Shown here piece by piece: positions 45,410 to 55,228 of a stretch of DNA of 64,000 nucleotides (its first letter is position 1; every line of letters begins with the position of its first letter). This DNA is from Sphingobacterium shayense (GTDB lineage Bacteria > Bacteroidota > Bacteroidia > Sphingobacteriales > Sphingobacteriaceae), in NCBI RefSeq assembly GCF_013179575.1, contig NZ_JABMCQ010000004.1, positions 1 to 64,000 of the forward strand, given 5' to 3'. The notes under the pieces were generated by a model that searched no databases, was not told the DNA's origin, and saw only the letters and a program-made list of their open reading frames with translations. Position numbers and translations under genes: made by a program.

Positions 45410-45433
45410 TGCCTCGACTTAAAAGCCGAGGCA
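45410..45433. terminator. Bidirectional terminator between convergent operons
   Basis: TGCCTCG (45410-45416) pairs with CGAGGCA (45427-45433), with further CTT/AAG pairing after one mismatch; an A5 run precedes it at 45405-45409. It lies between the anti-sigma gene and the convergent ferritin-like gene. Confidence 0.7.
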
Positions 45434-45460
45434 CCTAAACTATAGAAAATTAAACTTATA

Positions 45461-46291
45461 TTAAGCCTTTATAAATAGTTTTGCAATATTTAACACTGCA
45501 TCCGCTGTTAATGGTTCATCAAATGATTCTGTTGCTGCATTTGCTGAAATTTTCCCCATCTGTCCGCTTAGTGTGGTAATATCGACACCAGCCTGGGATT
45601 TGTTGTCTTCACCGGCATAAATCGGATCTACAACTGCACCTATTCCACTGTCATTCGCACCGGTTATCCATGGCTTTTGGTCTGCCGCACCACCGCCACG
45701 CGCTCTGCGCATTTGACGAATATGTGCCGCATGCCGAGCTTCAACGGAATGGATTTGCAGGGCCGCTGTTAAAACAACCTTATTTCCTACAAGGATACCC
45801 GCTTGTCCTTTATACGCCCTCACACCGGTATCCTCAAATGCCTGCGCTAGTGCTAAGAAGGTGTCATAATCACTGAAAACATTGGCAAATGTACCTCCTG
45901 CAGTGAAATCAAAAGTCGGTTTTGATACCGCTTTAGAACCCAAAACAGTTTTTAAGAATGCAACGTGAGCGACTTCATGGTCACGGATCGTCTGAATAGC
46001 GCCTTGAGGTTTTCCTGAAGGCACAAGTCCCGATTTTGCAGCTCCCATTGTATAGTACTCAGCCTCGAGGTACTCCAATGTTAGCGCATAGTTCAAAACG
46101 CCATTGACATCTGTTGGCGTTGCGCCATACGCCTTTTTAAAAAGGGCACTAATAAAAAAGGGCGCTGCTGCTAATGAAACTTTCTTTCCAAATGAAGCCA
46201 TATTTCGGATGGCCTCTCTGCGGGGACTAATGCGATCGTTAAATTCAGGATCGACTTTATTAATTTCTTCAAATATCGTTAATATATTCAT
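45461..46291 (-). CDS. Ferritin-like domain protein
   Basis: A 276 aa four-helix-bundle protein of the ferritin-like (Ferritin_2) type. Probable metal ligands occur in LTLEYLEAEYYTMGA, IRDHEVAHVAFLK, FEDTGVRAYKG and HSVEARHAAHIRQMR, the usual E, ExxH, E, ExxH layout. Residues 27-49 (IRNMASFGKKVSLAAAPFFISALFKKAYG) look like an internal export signal after a basic stretch. It follows a paralogue by 18 bases in the same operon. A role in metal storage or oxidative stress is inferred from the fold only. Confidence 0.78.
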   Translation of the reverse strand: MNILTIFEEINKVDPEFNDRISPRREAIRNMASFGKKVSLAAAPFFISALFKKAYGATPTDVNGVLNYALTLEYLEAEYYTMGAAKSGLVPSGKPQGAIQTIRDHEVAHVAFLKTVLGSKAVSKPTFDFTAGGTFANVFSDYDTFLALAQAFEDTGVRAYKGQAGILVGNKVVLTAALQIHSVEARHAAHIRQMRRARGGGAADQKPWITGANDSGIGAVVDPIYAGEDNKSQAGVDITTLSGQMGKISANAATESFDEPLTADAVLNIAKLFIKA

Positions 46292-46309
46292 GATAGTAAT
46301 TTTTAAAAG

Positions 46310-47017
46310 TTAGTAAGTTGGAAGGTCTGACACATCGATTTTTGACTTAATAAATGGGGCTGCAGCTTGAATCACGACTGTAGGACTGTTTGCTACGTCT
46401 AGTCCGTTCGCGTCAACCACTTCTGCATTAGCGAAGCTTCCATTATCAATCAAATCCCTGATTAGCGCAGCATGGCGTGCCTCTACAGAAACAATTTTGC
46501 CCGCTAATAGTAGATAATTAGGTTCTTTAATAAGCCAGCCGGCGCCGTTATAGGCTGAAACACCGAGATCTTCAAAGGTTTTGGCAGTAGCCAGTACGTT
46601 GCTGCGGTCAGAAAACTTAATAGCGGAGAGGTTAAACTCGAGGCTAGCTATTGCGTTGTTACCAAGTGCTTTTTTGAAAAACTCACGGTGTGCAATTTCG
46701 TGGTCACGTATATCTGTGAAATAAGACTTCTCCAGAGCAGTAATTCCCGAATATGGGTTATTAACTACTTCGATATAGAAAGCCGCTTCTAGCTGCTCTA
46801 ATGCATAAGCATAATTTAGAATGGCAATGTCACCACTCCCAAAATAAAACTCGTTGCCGCCCATATCTGGTCCTCTGTCATCATCTTTATCACACCCAAA
46901 GGTGCTTAATAAAGCGACAGAACCGAGGCCAGCACCGGCATATTTTAAAAACTCTCTTCTTTTGAGGTCTTGATGACCGTTTACCAACGAGTCATTGTCC
47001 AATGTCTTTCTTTTCAT
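46310..47017 (-). CDS. Ferritin-like domain protein with Tat-like/lipoprotein signal
   Basis: A 235 aa paralogue of the neighbouring gene. The N-terminus LKRREFLKYAGAGLGSVALLSTFGC carries a twin arginine and a possible lipid-attachment cysteine, so the protein is exported. Ligand-type residues recur in ALEQLEAAFYIEVV, IRDHEIAHREFFKKALG, FEDLGVSAYNGAG and VSVEARHAALIRDL. It is the first gene of the two-gene unit converging on the sigma/anti-sigma operon; this sigma, anti-sigma and ferritin-like grouping suggests envelope stress control of the pair. Confidence 0.8.
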   Translation of the reverse strand: MKRKTLDNDSLVNGHQDLKRREFLKYAGAGLGSVALLSTFGCDKDDDRGPDMGGNEFYFGSGDIAILNYAYALEQLEAAFYIEVVNNPYSGITALEKSYFTDIRDHEIAHREFFKKALGNNAIASLEFNLSAIKFSDRSNVLATAKTFEDLGVSAYNGAGWLIKEPNYLLLAGKIVSVEARHAALIRDLIDNGSFANAEVVDANGLDVANSPTVVIQAAAPFIKSKIDVSDLPTY

Positions 47018-47340
47018 GATAGTTTTATTAGTTTAAAATTCTTTATCTATATCTAGATATACGGCAAATGTTGAGGCTTGGATTTCTCTTTAGACAAATT
47101 TTTGTCGGATTTTCTAAGAATAGACGTGAAATTGCCTCTGCGTTACATACGCATAGTTTTATCGTTGATTTTATTTCCGGCTTGACGAAGAAAATGTATT
47201 TAGCTTTGTATAAACTATACCCAAAAAATCGCAGCTAGTTGAGAAATTGCATATATGCAGTTTTAGTTATGATTATCAATGCTGACACACTGTTGTCAGT
47301 GATCGTGTTTTCTTTGTAAGTAAACATAAATTGATATCTA
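47018..47340. other. Divergent intergenic region, ferritin-like / DinB
   Basis: No gene is seen. GACAAA TT TTTGTC (47093-47106) is a perfect 6-2-6 palindrome upstream of the ferritin-like pair. On the plus strand TAGCTTTG (47201-47208) matches the TAnnTTTG -7 consensus, with TTGACG at 47182-47187 but a short spacer; it could serve the DinB gene 130 bases downstream. Confidence 0.35.
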
Positions 47341-47859
47341 ATGAAAAATCTACAGCATTCAACAACGCTTCCGGCACAGAAACTTATTTCCTCGATTGAG
47401 CTTTTTAACCATTGGCAAGGCCATCGGCGCGTAACCAGACGTGTTATCGACTCCTTCCCTGAAGATCAATTGTTTGGCTATTCCATTGGAGGAATGCGTC
47501 CCTTTGCAGACATGGTTAAGGAAATTATGGGGATGTCTGCCACGGGAGTGAGAGGTATCGCGACCAATAATTGGATACCAATGAAGGAACTAGACTATCA
47601 TTCGGGAACATCGAATGCCAGTTCTAAGGCAGAACTACTGGCTGCTTGGGACAATGTATCTGATATGATTTTCACAGATTGGCAACGAATTACTGAGCAA
47701 CGGCTCCAGGAAACTGTACTTGCATTTGGGCAGTACGAGGGAGAATCCTATGGGATCATTTTTTATTTTATTGACAACGAAATTCACCACCGCGCCCAAG
47801 GCACAGTCTATCTTCGTAGTCTAGGTATAGAACCTCCAGCGTTTTGGAACAGAGGGTAG
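47341..47859 (+). CDS. DinB-family protein
   Basis: A 172 aa four-helix metal-binding protein. The opening SIELFNHWQGHRRVTRRVIDSFPEDQLFGY and the closing FIDNEIHHRAQGTVYLRSLGIEPPAFWNR are standard DinB-like segments, with histidines in the second (EIHHRAQ) as metal ligands. Many relatives are thiol transferases or damage-inducible proteins; no activity is implied here. Followed at 112 bases by a truncated chromate transporter. Confidence 0.8.
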   Translation: MKNLQHSTTLPAQKLISSIELFNHWQGHRRVTRRVIDSFPEDQLFGYSIGGMRPFADMVKEIMGMSATGVRGIATNNWIPMKELDYHSGTSNASSKAELLAAWDNVSDMIFTDWQRITEQRLQETVLAFGQYEGESYGIIFYFIDNEIHHRAQGTVYLRSLGIEPPAFWNRG

Positions 47860-47970
47860 AAATTTTCTTTTTGCGCATGTGTAGTCTTCAACATGCTCTG
47901 GGTGTCAAATTTTGAACGTCGAAATCGCTAGTGTAGATGGGCTCCAGTTAAAAATACCATAACCGGGGTA

Positions 47971-48381
47971 TTGACAAGGCAGCAGCTCATGGACGTAATT
48001 GCAGCGGGGCAGCTCATGCCGGGTCTCGTATTTTCATCCGTTACTTTTATTGGCTATCAGATAGGAGGATGGGTTGGGGCCGTAGTATCGACGATTGCTA
48101 TCTTCATTCCGTCATTTATTTTTGTGGCATTGCTTAATCCTTTGATAAAAGAGATACGACGCTCTAAAGGATTGTCTGTTTTTTTGGATGCGGCAAATGT
48201 AGCATCTATTTCTATCATCGCAGCGGTACGTTTTACAATGGGGAAAGAGGTTTTAGTGAATTGGCGATCAGTGGTTATTATGGTGCTCAGTATGATTATC
48301 TTGTTCGCGTTCAAAAACATTAATAGTGAATTCCTTGTGATAGGTGGAACATTTTTTGGCTTCTTGCTATTAAAAATTTAA
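47971..48381 (+). pseudogene. Chromate transporter (ChrA) C-terminal remnant
   Basis: The 136 readable codons correspond to one late portion of a ChrA protein: LTRQQLMDVIAAGQLMPGLVFSSVTFIGYQIGGWVGA, then IFIPSFIFVALLNPLIKEIR. The family PGPVF motif has become PGLVF. Intact ChrA proteins are about 390-400 aa or a pair of about 200 aa halves; the upstream part is missing, an in-frame TAG sits 66 bases before the only available TTG, and no complementary half is nearby. It is best read as a decayed gene. Confidence 0.7.
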
Positions 48382-48603
48382 GATGGTAGTTGATAGATAT
48401 TATTGAAGATATCTATTTATTTAATAACCTAGGTTGATAACTTAAAAAACATAGAAGGGTTATATCTTCGTCCGCTTGACTAGCTCAAGTTAGGAACTAT
48501 GTAGAAATTGATCTGAAACTGCTATGTTCTGCAACAAGCAAAGCCTTTTGGAAGTTTACTTGGTGATTAAGGGGATTATATGAAAGAAATTCCTGTTTGG
48601 GAA

Positions 48604-48635
48604 TTGGGGATATAGCATACTATCATTTATCTTTG
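48604..48635 (+). promoter_or_regulatory. Bacteroidota promoter (-33/-7) for PD40 lipoprotein
   Basis: TTGG (48604-48607), a 20-base spacer and TATCTTTG (48628-48635) match the Bacteroidota -33/-7 arrangement (TTG and TAnnTTTG). The ATG is 41 bases downstream at 48676. This is the best-spaced promoter I found by eye. Confidence 0.5.
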
Positions 48636-48675
48636 ATGTAAGTACACCAAACAGCGATACCTAGTTCGGATCAAA

Positions 48676-49854
48676 ATGAAAAAAATACTCCTGCTATTTC
48701 TTTCGGTTATTTTTATATCTAGCTGTGTCTCGTCAGCGGGATCAGTCGATTATTTCGGGCAGGCCTATCCGGATACTATTCCCGTGGTTTTTGCGCCAGA
48801 TATCATTTCACAGAAGGGAAGACTAGAGCACGGAGTTTCATTTGCACCTGACGGTCAAGAATTAGCTTTTGGGATATTAAGAAAAGGTGATTTGCGTGGA
48901 GAAATATTTTATTCCCAGAAGGCCAATGAAAAATGGAGCAACCCGCTGGTTTTTGAGCCTTTGAAGAACAAATCTGTATATCTGCCCTATTTTTCTCCAA
49001 ACGGCAGATTTTTACTTTACGCACAAAGTAAAACCGACACAGACCATGCCGACACCGATATCTGGATGATTGAAAAGACTAATGATGCTTGGAGTCTTCC
49101 AAAATTGTTGCACGGTCCAATACTTTCGGAAGGTAGGGAAGCGAACGCAAGTATGAGCTATGACGGTACTATCTATTTTTCTTCCAATAGAAATTGTGAT
49201 GGGAGGGAAAATTGCCACACCGCTGATTTATTCTATTCCGAATTAAAAAATAATCGATATCAAGCCGTGAATATTATCCCCGAATTGGCCTCATCGAATG
49301 ACGAAGAGAGCGTTTTTATATCTCCAAAGGAAGAATATCTAATTTTTTGTAGATATACAGACGAACAAGCAACGGTCGATTTATACATTAGTTATCGCGA
49401 TACCCATAATAATTGGCTCGAACCTCAGCGCGTTAATTCACCCATAAACTCTAAAGATTGGGAAAGAAGACCGTTCGTAACTCTCGATAATAACTTCCTG
49501 TTTTTTACAAGGTTGCAAATAGGTGAAAATCAAGTTATCGAATCGGATATTTTTTGGGTCAATACGTCGAAATTGTTCAAACCCTTTATTTTCCATCCAA
49601 TTTCTAACAACACTGCTCATGTTGGAACAGCATTCGAAATATCGCTACCGCAAGATTATTTTAGAGACATAGATGACGAAAAATTGACGTACACGATTAA
49701 CCAAAACCAACCAGATTGGTTGAATTTTGATGCCGAGCAGATGAAACTATCGGGGATACCTACGGTCGAAGGAGAATTTGAATTGATTTTAACCGCTACT
49801 GACAATTCATCGAACAGGACAGATAGTAAAATTAGAATTACGGTCAAAGAGTAA
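48676..49854 (+). CDS. PD40/TolB-like lipoprotein with C-terminal Ig-like domain
   Basis: A 392 aa exported lipoprotein: MKKILLLFLSVIFISSC gives a lipobox ISSC with Cys17. The central part contains WD40-like PD40 repeats (HGVSFAPDGQELAFGI, YLPYFSPNGRFLLYAQS, ASMSYDGTIYFSSNR, VFISPKEEYLIFCRY). The last 90 residues resemble a putative-Ig or cadherin-like domain (GTAFEISLPQDYFRDIDDEKLTYTI, LNFDAEQMKLSGIPTVEGEFELILTATDNS). No activity can be assigned. It stands alone, before the permease genes transcribed in the opposite direction. Confidence 0.75.
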   Translation: MKKILLLFLSVIFISSCVSSAGSVDYFGQAYPDTIPVVFAPDIISQKGRLEHGVSFAPDGQELAFGILRKGDLRGEIFYSQKANEKWSNPLVFEPLKNKSVYLPYFSPNGRFLLYAQSKTDTDHADTDIWMIEKTNDAWSLPKLLHGPILSEGREANASMSYDGTIYFSSNRNCDGRENCHTADLFYSELKNNRYQAVNIIPELASSNDEESVFISPKEEYLIFCRYTDEQATVDLYISYRDTHNNWLEPQRVNSPINSKDWERRPFVTLDNNFLFFTRLQIGENQVIESDIFWVNTSKLFKPFIFHPISNNTAHVGTAFEISLPQDYFRDIDDEKLTYTINQNQPDWLNFDAEQMKLSGIPTVEGEFELILTATDNSSNRTDSKIRITVKE

Positions 49855-50008
49855 ACGTTGACAATGCACATCCTGTATTTTCTAGCAGATAACCATCGGA
49901 TGAAACGCATAATACTTGGATTACGCTATCGATTGATAGAACTGGCCGGACGATTCAGTCTTCTTAAATATACCCTAGAGATAGTTTAACCTTTATCCTA
50001 ATCTAGCA

Positions 50009-52459
50009 CTATTCATCTCTTAAGCTGGTTACCGGGTTCATTCTAGCTGTTTTAAAGGCATGATAGCAAATAGTGCCTGCGGCAATAAAAAGGCTTATGG
50101 CACCTGCCAGAATAAACACCCAATATTTTATTTCAATCCTATTGTTAAAGTCTTCAAGCCAAGCGTGCATTACCCACCAAGCAAATGGCACGGCAATAAG
50201 AATAGCCACTAAAACGAGTTTTAGAAAATCGATAGAAAGTAATTTGATTATTTTAGTGACAGTAGCCCCTAAGACTTTTCGAACGCCAATTTCTTTTGTC
50301 CTTTGTGCTGTGATAAATGCAGCGAGTCCGAACAAACCTAAACATGCGATAAAAATGGCTACAAAGGCAAACGAAGTAAAAATAGTTTGCGTCTGTTTTA
50401 CATCGGAGTACAAGGCGGAAAAATTATCATCTAGGAAGCTAAACTGAATTTTTTGATTGGGAGAGAATTCATCCCAGATATCCGTTACTTGCGAAATGGT
50501 TCCTGCCATATCCAGTGAGCTAACTTTAATAGATATTAAAGAGGGACTATTACCTAATACGAGACTAACTGGACGTACTGCTTCTGCTTCGCTTCGCATA
50601 TTATCAAAAATAAAGTCTTCAACAACTCCAACAACCGTTCTTGTTTCGCCATTGAATATCTTCGATCCAATCGGATTTTTGAGACCAAGTTCTTTAACCA
50701 TTTTCTGGTTGATAATGGTTCCACTAGAATCCGTTGGCATATCAAAACTCAAATTCCGTCCTGCGACTAAATTCAATCCATAGGTTGAAATGTAGTCTTG
50801 ATCAATTATCCAAAATTGGCCAGGTTTACCATCGTCTTCAGATTGTTTTCCATCTTGCCAGAAGGGATTGCCGTTCCTACGGCTTCCTACCATATCTACC
50901 GGGACATAATCTCCTATAGACACGCTGTGGACATTCGATATTGTCTTTAATTGTTCTTTGAAAGATTTAATCTGTTTACCGAGCGTGTGAGTACCATGAA
51001 GCATCAAAACCTGATCTTTATTGTATCCTAGGTCTTTGTTCATTAGAAAATTCATTTGTTGATGAATGATTATTGTTCCGATTATCAGCGTAATCGAGGT
51101 GACAAATTGAAAAATGACTAGGCTGTTTCTGAAGCCGCCGGAACTTTTCGAATGTAAGACCTTGCCTTTTAAGATTGATATAGGTTTAAATCTTGATAGG
51201 AAAAGCGCAGGGTAAATTCCGGATAACGCACCCAAGATAATAGCCCCTAGGAGCATAATGCCAATAAATTGTAAATTGAATAAGGGGATAGAAAGCGACT
51301 TACCCGCTATTTGGTTAAACAAAGGCAGTAAAATAATGGTGATGAGAAGCCCTAAAAAGACCGAAATGGCACAATAGAGAAATGATTCTGTGAAAAATTG
51401 ATAAATTAAGGACTTACGGCTGGATCCGATTGTTTTCCTTATACCAACTTCTTTCGCTCTAACTGCAACATTAGCCGTTGTTAAGTTAATAAAGTTGATG
51501 CTAGCAATGAGTAAAATGAATATTGCTATTCCAGCAAAAATCCATACTATTCGAATATCTCCACGATTTTGTACTGAGACTTTATCATCGTGAACGTCCT
51601 TCGAATGTAGATGAATTTGATTTACAGGCTGGAGGGAAATAAATGATTCTTTAACCATTGGATTGACGGTCCTTCCTGCCATCTTTATCGAAGGAATGTA
51701 ATGGTCTTCAATATATGTTTTCGTTAACTGGCCTTCTAGTTGATGTATATCGGTGCCCGATTTTATTTTAAAATATGTGGTATAATTACTGGAAATCCAA
51801 TTTTGCTGTTCGCCATCATAGAAGTTTATTCCGGATAGGGTTAAGAATATATCGTACCCAAATAAATGGGAGTTATGCGGTATATCGGCTAAGACCGCTG
51901 TGATCTCATATGGATTCTGTTTATCGTTATTTAAATAAACTACTTTACCAACAGGGTTTCCTTTAAATAGCAATGCAGCTTTACTTTTGCTAAGGACCAC
52001 TGTGTTAGGCTTATCTAATGCGTTTTTTAAAGAACCGTAAACAGCAGGTATTGGAAACATATCCAAAATAGATTGATCCGCATACACGAAACCTGACAAT
52101 GATTGGTTTACAGGATTTTCGTCAGTTGTTACTTGATTATTCCCAGCTCCGAAAAGCGAACTCGGCAAAATTCTTCCCGACTCCAAAATCGTGGGGTAGG
52201 TCTCCTTCATAGTCGGGCCTGCAGGAGCCGGAAAGGAAGTGCCACGCTCAATACCAGACTCTTTTTTGAAATTCCCCAGCATCCTAAAGATCTGTTCTTC
52301 TTCTGGGTAAAATTTGTCATAGCTTAATTCATGCTGAACAAATAAAACGATCATAATACAGACAGCAATACTAAAAGCAAATCCTCCAATTTTAATGGTC
52401 GAAAAGAGTTTTTGTCCCTTGAGGTTGCGCCACGCTAGTTTTATGTAATTTTTGAGCAT
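50009..52459 (-). CDS. FtsX/MacB-type ABC transporter permease
   Basis: An 816 aa inner-membrane permease. The layout is N-terminal helix (IKIGGFAFSIAVCIMIVLFVQHELSYDKF), MacB periplasmic domain, first FtsX block (IVWIFAGIAIFILLIASINFINLTTANVAVRAKEVGIRKTIGSSRKSLIYQF), a second periplasmic domain, and a second FtsX block near the C-terminus (FVAIFIACLGLFGLAAFITAQRTKEIGVRKVLGATV). No ATPase gene adjoins. A sigma-54-type promoter and two palindromic upstream sites precede it. Homologues export peptides or lipoproteins, or respond to envelope stress; the cargo here is unknown. Confidence 0.88.
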   Translation of the reverse strand: MLKNYIKLAWRNLKGQKLFSTIKIGGFAFSIAVCIMIVLFVQHELSYDKFYPEEEQIFRMLGNFKKESGIERGTSFPAPAGPTMKETYPTILESGRILPSSLFGAGNNQVTTDENPVNQSLSGFVYADQSILDMFPIPAVYGSLKNALDKPNTVVLSKSKAALLFKGNPVGKVVYLNNDKQNPYEITAVLADIPHNSHLFGYDIFLTLSGINFYDGEQQNWISSNYTTYFKIKSGTDIHQLEGQLTKTYIEDHYIPSIKMAGRTVNPMVKESFISLQPVNQIHLHSKDVHDDKVSVQNRGDIRIVWIFAGIAIFILLIASINFINLTTANVAVRAKEVGIRKTIGSSRKSLIYQFFTESFLYCAISVFLGLLITIILLPLFNQIAGKSLSIPLFNLQFIGIMLLGAIILGALSGIYPALFLSRFKPISILKGKVLHSKSSGGFRNSLVIFQFVTSITLIIGTIIIHQQMNFLMNKDLGYNKDQVLMLHGTHTLGKQIKSFKEQLKTISNVHSVSIGDYVPVDMVGSRRNGNPFWQDGKQSEDDGKPGQFWIIDQDYISTYGLNLVAGRNLSFDMPTDSSGTIINQKMVKELGLKNPIGSKIFNGETRTVVGVVEDFIFDNMRSEAEAVRPVSLVLGNSPSLISIKVSSLDMAGTISQVTDIWDEFSPNQKIQFSFLDDNFSALYSDVKQTQTIFTSFAFVAIFIACLGLFGLAAFITAQRTKEIGVRKVLGATVTKIIKLLSIDFLKLVLVAILIAVPFAWWVMHAWLEDFNNRIEIKYWVFILAGAISLFIAAGTICYHAFKTARMNPVTSLRDE

Positions 52460-52485
52460 AAATATTAACTAATTTAAACAAAAAA

Positions 52486-52501
52486 TGCAATCCGTCTGCC
52501 A
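52486..52501 (-). promoter_or_regulatory. Sigma-54-type promoter (-24/-12)
   Basis: On the minus strand TGGCAG ACGGA TTGCA matches the sigma-54 consensus TGGCAC-N5-TTGCA at all but one fixed base, with the GG to GC spacing correct. It lies 27 bases upstream of the permease start, leaving a 5' UTR of about 17 nt. Confidence 0.62.
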
Positions 52502-52554
52502 TTTTTATAAACACTTGTGTATGAGTCTGTTTTAGTTTATATCAAGCCAAAGTA

Positions 52555-52591
52555 TGTTCATTATTGAACAGTTCTCGTTCATTAATGAACG
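52555..52591. promoter_or_regulatory. Paired enhancer-like palindromes, 21-bp phased
   Basis: TGTTCATTATTGAACA (52555-52570) and the perfect palindrome CGTTCATTAATGAACG (52576-52591) have centres exactly 21 bp apart, two helical turns. They lie 55-90 bases upstream of the -24 element, the normal place for sigma-54 enhancer-binding-protein sites. Confidence 0.58.
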
Positions 52592-52729
52592 GTTGTTTTG
52601 TATGCCCTAAAGATTATAATCGTCGGGGTAAGCATTTGATCCTATTGCCGAAGTTTGACTTCGCAAATTGTTCATTAATTGTTACGCGAGTTTCGTTTTT
52701 TATTCTACTAACCGCGCTGTCTAGCTAGC

Positions 52730-55138
52730 CTAAGTTTCTCGTAATGATTTGACAGGATTAACTCCCGCGGTCCGGATAGCTTGCCAACCAACCGTAACTA
52801 TCGCTATTAATAAAGCGGACGATCCTGCGATGGCAAATATCCACCATTGGATACTGATATGATAAGCAAAATCTGCTAACCATTTATTCATTGCTAACCA
52901 TGCAACCGGTGTTGCTATTACTATGGCGAGAATAACTAATTTGATAAAATCCAACGTCAGTAAATGTACGATACTCAAAGTTGTTGCTCCTAGAACTTTT
53001 CTTACTCCAATTTCTTTGGTTCGCTGTTGGGCCGTGTAGGTTGCTAGTCCTAAAAGCCCTAAACAGGCGATGAAAAGAGCTAATCCAGAAAACGCTGTGA
53101 ATAATCGTTGGAAACGGAAATCCTCTTCATATTGGCGATTAAAACTATCATTTAAAAAACTGTAAGTAAATGGCCTATTGGGTGCAATTTGACTCCACGA
53201 CTTCTTGATATTAGATACAGTCTCCCCGATATTTTCCGTTTTTACCTTTAAGGTGAAATATCTGCTACTATACGGATCTACCATTAAAGTTAAAGGCTCA
53301 ACCTGTTGGTGTAGGGAGCGATAGTTGAAGTCTTTGACTACCCCAATAACTTGTCCTTCACGTCCCCATTGTCTATATCGTTTACCTATAATATTTTTCG
53401 GGTCCACAAATCCATATGCTTTTGCTGCTGCTTCATTAACAATTAATGAACTTATTGTGTCGACGGGGAAATCCCTTGAGAAAGCCCTTCCGGCTGCTAA
53501 TTCAATACCAAAATGGTTTATAAAATCAATATCCACCTGGAATATGGATTGTGTTAAATTAAGAAAAGCACCTTCCGAGGTTTCGATATCTGTTCCTGCA
53601 TCGGGGTAGTAGGCACCAGGCACACTCCGAGAAGCTGAGATCGAGGTCACATTGGGATTACTTAGGAAAAGCTGCTTAATGGTTTCGGTTTTACTATTGA
53701 TGTTATTATCATAATTAAAATCAAGAACTAGCATTTCTTCTTTGGTAAATCCTAAGTTTTGGTGCTGTAAATGCTTTAATTGTTTAAACACAATCAATGT
53801 CCCGGCAATAAGGGTAATAGATAGAAAAAATTGGAATACTACCATTACTCTTCGAATGGTAATTCCTGAAGGGGCTCCCTTAAACGAACCTTTCAATACA
53901 GCTGTAGGTTTGAAACTAGATAAGACAAATGCTGGATAGATGCTTGCGAGCAGTGCAGTAGTTGAGATGATCGACAAAAATAAAATAAAAGTTTTCCAGT
54001 TAAGGATAGCAGACAGAGAGAACGTTTTACCTGTAAAGTTTTCTGTGATTGGGAGTAATAAAAGTAACATGAGCAGGGCTACCATGGTTGCTAAAAGGAC
54101 CAGCAGGAGGGATTCCTGGATAAATTGAAATATCAAACTTTTTTTATTTGCTCCCACGACTTTCCTGACCCCGACTTCCTTCGCACGTTCCATAGACCTA
54201 GACGTTGCTAAATTCATAAAATTGGCACAAGCTATGCAAAGAATAAATAGGCCAATGATAGCGAAAATATATAGGTTTTGTAAATTTCCCGTCGTGCCGG
54301 GTTGTCTTTCAGCTTTGGAATATAAGTATATGTCCTGTAAAGGTTCAAATCGAAATGAATACTGGCCATTTGTTGATGCTTTATGCCGCTCTAGAAAAGC
54401 TGGTATTTTAATCTCTAAATCAGCAATATTAGCGTTTTTTGCTAATACGAAGTACGTATAAAAGTCTACATAACCCCATTGATAAAAAGGGTCTTGCCAA
54501 GATTGTCTGAAGGAACTCATCGACATTAGGGCATCAAAGGTAAAGTGTGAGTTTGCAGGGACATCCTTTATTATCCCCGTAACTTTATATATCCCCTTTG
54601 CAGCACGACCTCCGGTTTCACCTCCCTCGATAGCTTTTCCCATCGGATCTTTCTCACCAAAATACCTTCTCGCAGTTGTTTCTGTCAACACGACAGAAAA
54701 GGGAGCTATCAAAGCTGTTTTAGGATCACCCTTAATCATTTCCCAGCTAAAGACATCGAAAGCGGTTGAGTCGATGAAAAAGATTTTGTCTTCTTGAAAA
54801 GACTTTTCACCATGTTTTAATAAAACAGAGGATTGGCCAGAGAACTGGACTATTTTTTCGATTTCTGGAAACTCAGTTTTAAGGGCGTTGCCTACAGGAG
54901 CGTTCCCCCAAACTTGATCAGGACCAGCTCTTCCTGCCTGATCTTTCCAAGTATGAACCACTCTGTATATTCTCTCCTTACTCGAATGATATTGATCAAA
55001 AGATAACTCATCAATGATATAGAGACTGATAATGAAACTACATGCTAAGCCTATAGCTAACCCTACGATATTTACTAGCGTATATCCTTTGTTTTTTGCT
55101 AGGTTTCGCCAAGCGATTTTAAAGTTATTTCGAATCAT
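52730..55138 (-). CDS. FtsX/MacB-type ABC transporter permease
   Basis: An 802 aa paralogue of the downstream permease, with the same order: N-terminal helix (LVNIVGLAIGLACSFIISLYIIDELSFDQYH), periplasmic MacB domain, first FtsX block (IFAIIGLFILCIACANFMNLATSRSMERAKEVGVRKVVGANKKSLIFQF), second periplasmic domain and a second FtsX block (LALFIACLGLLGLATYTAQQRTKEIGVRKVLGATTLSIVHLL). The 270-base gap and separate promoter elements suggest the two genes are transcribed independently. The cognate ATPase is not in the window. Confidence 0.88.
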   Translation of the reverse strand: MIRNNFKIAWRNLAKNKGYTLVNIVGLAIGLACSFIISLYIIDELSFDQYHSSKERIYRVVHTWKDQAGRAGPDQVWGNAPVGNALKTEFPEIEKIVQFSGQSSVLLKHGEKSFQEDKIFFIDSTAFDVFSWEMIKGDPKTALIAPFSVVLTETTARRYFGEKDPMGKAIEGGETGGRAAKGIYKVTGIIKDVPANSHFTFDALMSMSSFRQSWQDPFYQWGYVDFYTYFVLAKNANIADLEIKIPAFLERHKASTNGQYSFRFEPLQDIYLYSKAERQPGTTGNLQNLYIFAIIGLFILCIACANFMNLATSRSMERAKEVGVRKVVGANKKSLIFQFIQESLLLVLLATMVALLMLLLLLPITENFTGKTFSLSAILNWKTFILFLSIISTTALLASIYPAFVLSSFKPTAVLKGSFKGAPSGITIRRVMVVFQFFLSITLIAGTLIVFKQLKHLQHQNLGFTKEEMLVLDFNYDNNINSKTETIKQLFLSNPNVTSISASRSVPGAYYPDAGTDIETSEGAFLNLTQSIFQVDIDFINHFGIELAAGRAFSRDFPVDTISSLIVNEAAAKAYGFVDPKNIIGKRYRQWGREGQVIGVVKDFNYRSLHQQVEPLTLMVDPYSSRYFTLKVKTENIGETVSNIKKSWSQIAPNRPFTYSFLNDSFNRQYEEDFRFQRLFTAFSGLALFIACLGLLGLATYTAQQRTKEIGVRKVLGATTLSIVHLLTLDFIKLVILAIVIATPVAWLAMNKWLADFAYHISIQWWIFAIAGSSALLIAIVTVGWQAIRTAGVNPVKSLRET

Positions 55139-55228
55139 GGTCTCACAGTTAATTTTGCTGATAAAAGCATTAGAGTTCGTTATACACTTGTAGTATTCTG
55201 AACTATTCGGCTCTCGCTATTTCGGCGT

